A stretch of DNA of 17,931 nt, from assembly GCA_934526185.1 (NCBI GenBank), contig CAKTAA010000046.1, forward strand, positions 1 to 17,931, written 5' to 3'. Source of the DNA: an uncultured Eubacteriales bacterium. GTDB lineage: Bacteria > Bacillota > Clostridia > Oscillospirales > CAG-272. Positions 6,987 to 13,568 of this stretch are shown one piece after another (position 1 is the stretch's first letter; the number at the start of each line of letters is the position of its first letter). The notes under the pieces are model-generated. The model did no database searches and was not told the origin of the DNA. It saw only the letters and a list, made by a program, of their open reading frames with translations. A program made the position numbers and the translations under genes.

Positions 6987-7688
6987 ATGATGAATATGCC
7001 GCTTATATTAAATGGAATACTGAACGACATACCTGGTTTTCTCCTGCGTGTGCCGATTGTACTGTTTGCTCTGTCATTTCATGAGTTTTCTCATGGATAT
7101 ATTGCATGGAAGCTAGGCGATCCGACAGCAAAAAACTTTGGCCGCCTGACGCTGAATCCCATTAAGCACCTCCATCCCGTGGGCGCGCTGATGATGCTGC
7201 TGTTCGGTTTTGGTTTCGCTAATCCTGTGCCTGTCAACACCAGGTATTTTAAAAAACCAAAGCGGGACATGGCTCTGACTGCCTTTGCCGGTCCCGTGTC
7301 CAACCTATTACTTGGTGTTATCGGCGGATTTCTGTATCTCGCTGCGCGAAAAATCATTATAACCTCCGGACTATGGTGGAACGGGAGCGAGTTTGTTCAA
7401 ACGTTGCTGTCCTATACACTTCTTTTTTTCTTTATGTTCTTCCAGTTAAATGTCAGTCTGGCTATCTTCAATATGCTGCCGATACCGCCTCTGGACGGTT
7501 CGCGTGTATTGTTTCTGTTTCTGCCGGATAAGCTGTATTTCGGCGTCATGAAATATGAACAAATTATCATGGGCGTGCTGTTTGTTGGATTGTTCTTCGG
7601 TGTGTTTGACAAGCCGCTTCTGTGGCTGATGAATCTCGTTGCTGACGGCATTCTCAACCTGTGGTCTCTTCTTCCGTTTTTTCAGTAA
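6987..7688 (+). CDS. Site-2 protease family membrane metalloprotease (peptidase M50)
   Basis: This is a 233-residue polytopic zinc protease that cleaves peptide bonds inside the membrane. The zinc site HEFSH (32-36) follows a hydrophobic helix, and the third ligand Asp170 is in the second motif NMLPIPPLDG (162-171). Four or more hydrophobic segments are evident. There is no PDZ domain, so it belongs to the short bacterial S2P group (YwhC-like) rather than RseP. The start could be TTG 6984, ATG 6987 or ATG 6990; I chose 6987, ten bases after AGGAG (6972-6976). It follows lysA by ~80 bp and precedes scpA by ~50 bp, an order seen in other Clostridia. The substrate is unknown. Confidence 0.92.
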   Translation: MMNMPLILNGILNDIPGFLLRVPIVLFALSFHEFSHGYIAWKLGDPTAKNFGRLTLNPIKHLHPVGALMMLLFGFGFANPVPVNTRYFKKPKRDMALTAFAGPVSNLLLGVIGGFLYLAARKIIITSGLWWNGSEFVQTLLSYTLLFFFMFFQLNVSLAIFNMLPIPPLDGSRVLFLFLPDKLYFGVMKYEQIIMGVLFVGLFFGVFDKPLLWLMNLVADGILNLWSLLPFFQ

Positions 7689-7739
7689 CACAGCGGAACA
7701 CAGGGAATCCTGAAAAAAAGCGGGTGAAAGGGAGACGCG

Positions 7740-8531
7740 ATGACGCAGCTCACATATAAAATAGAGTCATTTGAAGGTCCGCTTGATCTGCTGCTTGATT
7801 TGATACACAAAAATAAGATGGATATTCTTGACATACAGATTTCCGTTATTTTAGAGCAGTATATGGAGCATCTGGAACGGATGCGGCGGATGGATATGGA
7901 AATAGCGGGAGAGTTCATTGTTATGGCGGCAGAGCTGATGCTGATTAAGAGCAGTATGATGCTGCCGAGCAAGGAGGAAACGGAGGAGGATCCGCGTGCG
8001 CGGCTGGCTCAGGCATTGCTGGCATATCAGCAGGCCAAAGCGGCGGCGGATTACTTTGCGGAACGGTACGGTGTATACGGCGGTCGGATGACAAAGGATA
8101 CGGATGAAATTCCTTCGGATATATGTTTGGAAAATCAGGATGTCCGTCAACTGGAGAAGACGCTTATACGCCTGCTCCGTAAAAAGGAACGCGATCTTAC
8201 GCCGCCGATTGAGCTGATTTCTCCGATTATCAAAAAGGCAATTGTGCCGGTTTCTGAAAAAATCAGAGATGTTGTGCGGCAGCTCTCAAAGAGAGGGACT
8301 ATACCGTTTATCAGCCTGTTTGAGGAAGCGACTTCCAAAAGTGAAGTCGTTGCACTGTTTATGGCGGTGCTGGAGTTGATTAAGGACGGCAGCATCCTTT
8401 TGGAAAAACGTATCGGGTGCGTAGATGAGTCATGGGAAGCGGAGGACGGGGATGAAACGCCATATGAATTCTACTGCACCTTGAATCATGACAAAGAGGA
8501 CTGGGAAACAGCATATGAGCCGGCAGGATAA
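7740..8531 (+). CDS. scpA: Segregation and condensation protein A (kleisin)
   Basis: This 263-residue kleisin bridges the SMC ATPase heads and recruits ScpB to form the bacterial condensin that organises origins and segregates chromosomes. The N-terminal signature FEGPLDLLLDLIHKNKMDI (11-29) marks the SMC-neck-binding helix bundle. The middle is a variable linker (~85-165). The C-terminal winged helix contains SKSEVVALFMAVLELIKDG (~203-221). A purine-rich AAGGGAG precedes ATG 7740. It ends 33 bp before scpB, its obligate partner. Confidence 0.97.
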   Translation: MTQLTYKIESFEGPLDLLLDLIHKNKMDILDIQISVILEQYMEHLERMRRMDMEIAGEFIVMAAELMLIKSSMMLPSKEETEEDPRARLAQALLAYQQAKAAADYFAERYGVYGGRMTKDTDEIPSDICLENQDVRQLEKTLIRLLRKKERDLTPPIELISPIIKKAIVPVSEKIRDVVRQLSKRGTIPFISLFEEATSKSEVVALFMAVLELIKDGSILLEKRIGCVDESWEAEDGDETPYEFYCTLNHDKEDWETAYEPAG

Positions 8532-8564
8532 ACGGCCGGCAGCTTGAAACGGGAGAGTTGATTT

Positions 8565-9125
8565 ATGAAGGAAGCGGATGTAGGGCAGGAGAAAACTGAT
8601 GCAAAACGAAACAAATGCATTATGGAGGCTGTTGTATTTGCCGCCGGATATCCGGTTCCGTTTGACAAGCTTGCAGATACGCTGCAGATCGATATAAAAG
8701 AGGTTCGGGAGCTTGCAAGGCAGCTTGCGGAGGAATATGACAAGGGGCGCGGCGTGCAGCTCCTGCTGTTTGAAGATGCCTGCCAGATGGCAACGCGGGA
8801 GGAATATCAGGAAGAAATCAAGCAGGCACTCGGCATACGGCGGGGCGGAAATCTTTCACGAGCATCACTGGAGGTGCTTGCCGTTGTCGCGTATCAGCAG
8901 CCTGTTACACGTGCTTATATTGACGAGGTGCGCGGTGTGGACAGCAATTATGTCGTCACTTCGCTTATAGAAAAGGGGCTGCTCGAAATAAAGGGAAAGC
9001 TGGATGCGCCCGGCCGACCTTCGCTGTATGGCACAAGCGAGGATTTTCTGCGCTGTTTCGGCCTGTCGTCACTGAAAGAGCTGCCGGCGGTCGATGTGTT
9101 TCTCCCGCCGGAGGAAGAGCCATAA
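8565..9125 (+). CDS. scpB: Segregation and condensation protein B
   Basis: This 186-residue subunit dimerises and binds the central part of ScpA in the SMC-ScpAB complex. It has two winged-helix domains, at ~15-90 and ~96-168. The diagnostic segment is LEVLAVVAYQQPVTRAYIDE (102-121), followed by the GVDSNYVVTSLIEKGLL helix and GRPSLYGTSEDFLRCFGL (150-167). The start ATG 8565 follows GGGAGAG. It is directly downstream of scpA, as in most Firmicutes. Confidence 0.97.
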   Translation: MKEADVGQEKTDAKRNKCIMEAVVFAAGYPVPFDKLADTLQIDIKEVRELARQLAEEYDKGRGVQLLLFEDACQMATREEYQEEIKQALGIRRGGNLSRASLEVLAVVAYQQPVTRAYIDEVRGVDSNYVVTSLIEKGLLEIKGKLDAPGRPSLYGTSEDFLRCFGLSSLKELPAVDVFLPPEEEP

Positions 9126-9334
9126 AGGGGCGGGAATATCCATGCAGAAAATCAGGGACGGAACTGTCGGCACTTGACGAAGAGATATATTTTGCGTGAA
9201 TGTATATCTGCTGCCCAAAGAGGACAGCCTCGGTAATCAGTAAAAGTGGAATTGCTTTTATCAGCGGAGGATGGCAGATTTTAATCAGGAATGAACCTAT
9301 ATTCCGAACAGATGCCGAAAAGGAGGACGAATAT

Positions 9335-10048
9335 ATGACAGGATGGCTCATAGCTATGGGTATTCTTTTATTTGTCGTTCTTCTGCTGTGCCTTCCGGTT
9401 TGCATTTCTATCCGTTACACGGGAGAAAAAAACGGGGAAAGCAGTCCGAACATCCGGCTGCACCTGTTGTTTTTTCGGTTTCGTCTGTATCCCAGAAACA
9501 AAAAAATTCGTCTGAAGGATTATCAGATCAGAAGGCTGAGAAAAAAAGGACGTAAACTGAAGAAAAAGCCGGAGAAAGCGGTAAAAAGGGGGGAAAAAAG
9601 AGCGCAAAAAACGGAAAAACGAGATTTCAAAGCGACAGCGCGTCTGATTAAGGAGCTGATTCGGGTACTAGCCGGCAAATTGCAAAAATACCTGAGAATT
9701 TCAATCGGATTTGCCGAAATCCGCGTGGTCGGTCGGGATGCTGCTGAGACAGCGCTTTTCTACGGTATTCTCATACAGGCCGCGGCCGGTATATGTGCGA
9801 TTCTGACAAGCTGTTTGCATGTCAGCGCGGATGACTGTCGGAACATACGGATTGTTGCGGACTACACGGCTCAGCAGTGGTCGGCTGCGTTCGAAATAGC
9901 GGCCCGGCTGCGGTTATGGCAGCTTCTTTCCGTTCTGGTATCGGCGGGGTTTGTTTTTGCACGGCAGCCTTCAGACAGTGATACAGAGGAAAAAAGGGCG
10001 CGCGAAAAAGCGGCGCGCGCAGAAATTGTTAAGGAATTGCGGAGCTGA
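9335..10048 (+). CDS. DUF2953 domain membrane protein
   Basis: This encodes 237 residues. The start is ATG 9335, ten bases after AAGGAGG; the frame is open further upstream (to 9200), but that part lacks a ribosome site. Residues 3-22 are one hydrophobic helix. Residues 50-98 are very rich in Lys and Arg and may form a charged helix. The C-terminal part (~118-200) carries the DUF2953 pattern: ISIGFAEIRVVGRDAAETAL, a hydrophobic patch, then NIRIVADY. In spore-forming Firmicutes this family (YtfI) often precedes the spore protein gene ytfJ/gerW. Here the next gene is an ACT protein instead. The molecular function of DUF2953 is not known to me. Confidence 0.85.
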   Translation: MTGWLIAMGILLFVVLLLCLPVCISIRYTGEKNGESSPNIRLHLLFFRFRLYPRNKKIRLKDYQIRRLRKKGRKLKKKPEKAVKRGEKRAQKTEKRDFKATARLIKELIRVLAGKLQKYLRISIGFAEIRVVGRDAAETALFYGILIQAAAGICAILTSCLHVSADDCRNIRIVADYTAQQWSAAFEIAARLRLWQLLSVLVSAGFVFARQPSDSDTEEKRAREKAARAEIVKELRS

Positions 10049-10092
10049 GAAACAGAACCGATTCCATATATAAGACAGAAAGGATTATAATA

Positions 10093-10362
10093 ATGAAAGC
10101 AGTAGTGACTGTCATCGGACACGATACTTTAGGTATCATATCAAAGGTCAGCGCAGCCTGTGCAGAGGCCGGCGCCAACATTATTGATATTACGCAAAGT
10201 GTACTTCGGGAATATTTCGCCATGATAATGCTCGTGGATCTTTCACAGATGAACAAACCCTTTTCGGCATTTGTGGACGAACTGCACGAGCTGGGGGCAC
10301 AGAATGGACTGGAGATTCACACAATGCATGAGGATATTTTTAATACCATGCACAAAATATAA
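10093..10362 (+). CDS. ACT domain-containing protein, UPF0237 family
   Basis: This 89-residue protein is a single ACT domain, a small ligand-binding regulatory fold that often senses amino acids. The diagnostic start is VTVIGHDTLGIISKVSAACA, with the Gly-rich ligand turn, then AGANIIDITQSVL. No enzyme domain is attached. ATG 10093 follows AAAGGA. UPF0237 genes are commonly next to UPF0210 genes, exactly as here, suggesting the ACT protein regulates its neighbour. The ligand is unknown. Confidence 0.93.
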   Translation: MKAVVTVIGHDTLGIISKVSAACAEAGANIIDITQSVLREYFAMIMLVDLSQMNKPFSAFVDELHELGAQNGLEIHTMHEDIFNTMHKI

Positions 10363-10363
10363 T

Positions 10364-10443
10364 TAAGCGGTGGGAATGAATTCATTTATCGGCGGGACTG
10401 CGGATGTCCAGCGAAAGCATTGAAGAAAGGGACTCACCGCTTA
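10364..10443 (+). other. Inverted repeat in the leader of the UPF0210 gene
   Basis: TAAGCGGTG (10364-10372) and CACCGCTTA (10435-10443) are perfect 9-bp complements separated by 62 nt. The intervening DNA contains the 12-bp palindrome AATGAATTCATT (10376-10387). The elements lie just after the ACT gene stop and ~130 bp before the next start. They could be an RNA structure separating expression of the two genes or a protein-binding site. No T tract follows. Confidence 0.35.
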
Positions 10444-10572
10444 TTGAAACAGTGCGGAGGGAAATGCCGTCTGTTCCGGCGTACCAAAAGCCGTTTTATC
10501 TTTTGCCGGCAGGGAAAGACGTTTTTACGGGAAAGGGAGGGCCGCAGCTTCAGACGAGCTGTGGGGAATAGA

Positions 10573-11931
10573 ATGCTGAATACAGATGATATTTTAGAAA
10601 CCATACATATGATACGGGAGGAAAAGCTGGATATCCGAACTATCACCATGGGCATTTCGCTGATGGATTGTGTGAGTGAGGATGAAGGGCGTTTCTGCGA
10701 TCATATTTATGATAAAATTACAAAGCGCGCGGAAAAACTTGTCGCGTGCGGAGAAGAGCTTGAAAAAATGTACGGTATCCCGATTATAAACAAACGGATC
10801 GCGGTGACGCCGCTGTCGTTGGTCGGGGGTACACTGACGGAGAGCGGATATCTTCGGGCCGCGAAAACGCTTGATCGTGCGGCGGATGCGCTTGGCATCA
10901 ATTTTATCGGCGGATACAGCGCTTTGGTTCATAAGGGGAGCACTCGTGCAGCGGATCGCTTGATCGCCTCCATTCCCGAGGCGCTTGCGTCGACCGAGAA
11001 AGTCTGTTCCTCGGTCAATGTTGCAACGACCAAGGCGGGTATCAACATGGATGCTGTGGCAGAGATGGGAAGGGTGATCAAGCAAACCGCATTTTTGACG
11101 CGTGACAGGCAGTCAATCGGCTGTGCGAAGCTTGTCGTCTTTGCCAATGCGCCGGAGGACAACCCGTTTATGGCAGGGGCCTTTCATGGCGCAGGCGAAG
11201 CTGAAACTGTTATAAATGTAGGCGTTTCCGGCCCTGGTGTGGTGAGTTCTGCGATTCGGAGAGCGGGGAGCTGCAGCTTCAGTGAGTTGGCGGATCTGAT
11301 TAAAAAGACAGCCTTTAAGATTACACGTGTGGGACAGCTTATCGCTCATGAAGCTTCCGAACGTCTCGGCGTGCCGTTTGGAATTGTCGATTTATCCTTG
11401 GCGCCGACACCGGCTATTGGCGATTCTGTTGCGCATATACTCGAAGAAATGGGACTGGAAACCTGCGGCGCTCACGGAACCACGGCTGCTCTTGCGCTTT
11501 TGAACGATGCAGTAAAGAAAGGCGGCGTGATGGCCTCCTCTCATGTCGGCGGCTTGTCGGGGGCTTTTATCCCTGTATCTGAGGATGCGGGAATGATAGA
11601 AGCAGTACAGCGCGGGGTACTTTCTATAGAAAAGCTGGAGGCCATGACTGCCGTATGTTCTGTGGGCCTCGATATGATCGTTGTCCCGGGGGACACGCCG
11701 GAGGCTGTCATCTGCGGGATTATTGCGGATGAAATTTCAATCGGCGTAGCCAATACCAAAACGACGGCTGTCCGTTTAATTCCCGCATACGGAAAAACGG
11801 TAGGGGAAACAGTCAGCTTCGGCGGTTTGCTCGGTTATGCACCGGTCATGCGTCTGAACGGAGCGTCACCCGAGGCTTTTATCGCACGCGGCGGAAGAAT
11901 TCCGGCGCCCATTCACAGCCTCAAGAACTGA
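10573..11931 (+). CDS. UPF0210 / DUF711 (PFL family) protein
   Basis: This encodes 452 residues, the normal length for the family. The start ATG 10573 (MLNTDDILETIHMIREEKLD) matches where relatives begin, behind a GGGGA purine stretch. The same frame is open 51 codons further upstream, but that part translates to a basic, Cys-rich sequence unlike the family. Recognisable blocks are DIRTITMGISLMDC (20-33), TPLSLVGG, GINFIGGYSALV, a Gly-rich GVSGPGVV, and the C-terminal GGRIPAPIHSLKN. The family has a large alpha/beta fold distantly resembling glycyl-radical-enzyme-like barrels, but no established reaction. It likely works with the preceding ACT protein. Confidence 0.92.
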   Translation: MLNTDDILETIHMIREEKLDIRTITMGISLMDCVSEDEGRFCDHIYDKITKRAEKLVACGEELEKMYGIPIINKRIAVTPLSLVGGTLTESGYLRAAKTLDRAADALGINFIGGYSALVHKGSTRAADRLIASIPEALASTEKVCSSVNVATTKAGINMDAVAEMGRVIKQTAFLTRDRQSIGCAKLVVFANAPEDNPFMAGAFHGAGEAETVINVGVSGPGVVSSAIRRAGSCSFSELADLIKKTAFKITRVGQLIAHEASERLGVPFGIVDLSLAPTPAIGDSVAHILEEMGLETCGAHGTTAALALLNDAVKKGGVMASSHVGGLSGAFIPVSEDAGMIEAVQRGVLSIEKLEAMTAVCSVGLDMIVVPGDTPEAVICGIIADEISIGVANTKTTAVRLIPAYGKTVGETVSFGGLLGYAPVMRLNGASPEAFIARGGRIPAPIHSLKN

Positions 11932-11981
11932 GCGTAAGTATGAACATGCATGAAAAACACAAGAACGGAGATGAATAAACA

Positions 11982-13064
11982 ATGTTAAACAATACGGCTT
12001 ATTGTCTGAAAGAGAGAAAAAAACTGAATATCGGTTATTTCGGCGGTTCCGTATCGGAGGGCGCAGGGGCATCGGATCCCGAAAAAACTTCATGGCGCGC
12101 TATCATTTCCCAATGGTTCCGCAGACGTTATCCAGAGGCAGAGATTACGACAATACAGGCGGCCATAGGCGGAACGGGGACGGATCTCGGCGTATACCGT
12201 GTGGACGATAACCTTTTGGCTTATAAGCCGGATCTTGTTTTTCTCGAGTTTTCCGTAAACGATTCCATCGTCCCCTATTCGGAGGTTCTGCGCAATACTG
12301 AGACCATCCTGCGAAAAATATGGCTGTCTCAGCCGAAAGCCGATATCGTCGTGTTATATATAACCAAAAAGGAAATGGCAGATCTTCTTTCCCGCGGGGG
12401 AGTATTTTACAGCAGAACGGCACATGCAGCGTTGGCGCACCATTACGGAGAGCTTCCCCAGATCGATATCGGAGAGGCTCTACGGCACGTGATTGCAGAG
12501 CATGGAGACAAATGGGAAGCGTACACGACCGATTATGTCCACCCCAATGACGAAGGCTATCGGATTTATGCGGCGTGTGTGGAAGAATGGATGACGCGGT
12601 GGCTAGACGAAGCCTTTGAGCAGATATCCGAACCGATTGAAAAGAAAATGCCGGATCCACTGACACAGGGCTTGCGAATGTCTGCTCATATGGAGGATGC
12701 GTGGAACGCATCCGGTAAGGGATGGACAAAAGTTAATGATTCCATGTGCGGCCGTTATCCGCATATGTTGCAGGCAGTGGAACCCGGCGCTGAACTTATG
12801 TATTCTTTTGAAGGAACGCGGATTGGGTTGTACTGGATGATGGCTGAAGACAGCGGCGATATACTGCTGTCTGTGGATGACGGGGAAGCGATTTCCTATC
12901 GTGCCTGGGATCATTACTGCCGCACCTTTGCAAGAGCGGACAGCATCTTTATTCCGGAGGAGCTGCCTTACGGCAGGCATACGATGCGTCTGCAAATCGC
13001 CGATACCAAAGCTCCGGAGTCCAAGGGAAATGCGATCCGCATCGGTGCATTCCTTATAAGTTGA
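11982..13064 (+). CDS. SGNH/GDSL hydrolase with C-terminal beta-sandwich domain
   Basis: This 360-residue predicted esterase, probably a deacetylase acting on carbohydrate or small esters, has all four SGNH blocks. Block I is GGSVSEG with nucleophile Ser23, followed by Gly in IGGTG (63-66) and Asn93 in FSVNDS. Asp184 and His187 lie in DYVHPNDEG. Residues ~215-360 form a beta-rich domain (MYSFEGTRIGLYW, ILLSVDDGE, LPYGRHTMRL), resembling the accessory jelly-roll of some carbohydrate esterases. There is no signal peptide or anchor, so it should be cytoplasmic. ATG 11982 follows GGAG. It is the last gene before the terminator at 13126; substrate unknown. Confidence 0.88.
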   Translation: MLNNTAYCLKERKKLNIGYFGGSVSEGAGASDPEKTSWRAIISQWFRRRYPEAEITTIQAAIGGTGTDLGVYRVDDNLLAYKPDLVFLEFSVNDSIVPYSEVLRNTETILRKIWLSQPKADIVVLYITKKEMADLLSRGGVFYSRTAHAALAHHYGELPQIDIGEALRHVIAEHGDKWEAYTTDYVHPNDEGYRIYAACVEEWMTRWLDEAFEQISEPIEKKMPDPLTQGLRMSAHMEDAWNASGKGWTKVNDSMCGRYPHMLQAVEPGAELMYSFEGTRIGLYWMMAEDSGDILLSVDDGEAISYRAWDHYCRTFARADSIFIPEELPYGRHTMRLQIADTKAPESKGNAIRIGAFLIS

Positions 13065-13125
13065 ACGAGTTAAAAAACGAAAAGCTGATCAATATAAAGC
13101 ATAAAATACTTTCTCTGAGTAAGCA

Positions 13126-13157
13126 GGCAAGACGGCGGGAGCCGTCTTGCCTTTTTT
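13126..13157 (+). terminator. Strong intrinsic terminator closing the lon-to-SGNH gene group
   Basis: GGCAAGACGGC (13126-13136) pairs perfectly over 11 bp with GCCGTCTTGCC (13141-13151), with the tetraloop GGGA between them. Six T follow immediately. This is a textbook Rho-independent terminator, 60 bp after the SGNH stop codon. Confidence 0.95.
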
Positions 13158-13373
13158 CATGCAATGCATATTGGAAACGCCGATTCCGTATCTTTAATTT
13201 TATGGTAGTGAAATATTTGATGTCGGTTTTTTCATAAATTATGCCGTATTTTTGAGCTTAAATCCATTTTGGGGTAATATCAATAAATTTAAATTATTGT
13301 ATTTTTAAACTATAAATTTATAATATATAATTCACACTTTATTTTATATTTGCATATAATTATTATTAATATA
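13158..13373. other. AT-rich intergenic spacer
   Basis: This is about 215 bp of very AT-rich DNA, especially 13260-13373, separating the housekeeping block from the surface module. I see no gene, repeat or RNA here. The A/T tracts just upstream of the promoter at 13374 could act as an UP element or mark a foreign segment boundary. Confidence 0.5.
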
Positions 13374-13401
13374 TTGACAAAATGAATATAAAAGATATAA
13401 T
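13374..13401 (+). promoter_or_regulatory. Consensus sigma-A promoter for the S8-SLH module
   Basis: TTGACA (13374-13379) and TATAAT (13396-13401) are both perfect consensus hexamers, separated by 16 bp and preceded by AT-rich DNA. The predicted start near 13408 gives a ~160-nt leader before the protease start. This should be one of the strongest promoters in the window. Confidence 0.85.
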
Positions 13402-13407
13402 ATATAT

Positions 13408-13568
13408 AGGATGCACTTATATAAGGCTTTTCACCCAAATGGGCTGATTGCCTTTACATGGATGCAGTTGCCTGCATATAGAAGGGAGAGAGCGAAATGT
13501 ATCAGTAATGAATAACAGGTAGTTTTGTAAGCGGTTTGCACAAAGTTAAAAAATAAGGAGAGGTGGAT
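13408..13568 (+). promoter_or_regulatory. Structured 5' leader with two overlapping mini-ORFs
   Basis: Hairpin A is AAGGC (13423-13427) with GCCTT (13450-13454), a 6x6 internal loop, and CCC/GGG closing AAAT. Hairpin B is ATGCAG (13462-13467) with CTGCAT (13472-13477) around the loop TTGC. The heptamer GGATGCA occurs at 13409 and 13460, so the right arm of B could alternatively pair with the first copy. After B a strong ribosome site, AAGGGAGAG (13482-13490), serves a three-codon frame M-Y-Q-stop (13497-13508). Its TAA overlaps the ATG of M-N-N-R-stop (13508-13522). The protease's own site is AAGGAG (13556-13561). It matches no riboswitch class I can recognise. Confidence 0.4.

Noticed and set aside
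9170..9215. TTGACG near the scpB-DUF2953 gap as a promoter -35
   Set aside because: No acceptable -10 box lies 16-18 bp downstream; the nearest TATATC is about 23 bp away.
9200..9334. In-frame upstream extension of the DUF2953 gene
   Set aside because: The AAGGAGG site 10 nt before ATG 9335 and a transmembrane helix right at that start mark 9335 as the true beginning; the extension lacks a ribosome site.
10420..10572. 51-codon in-frame extension of the UPF0210 gene
   Set aside because: The translation is basic and Cys-rich without family similarity, and family members begin at the MLNTDD position (10573).
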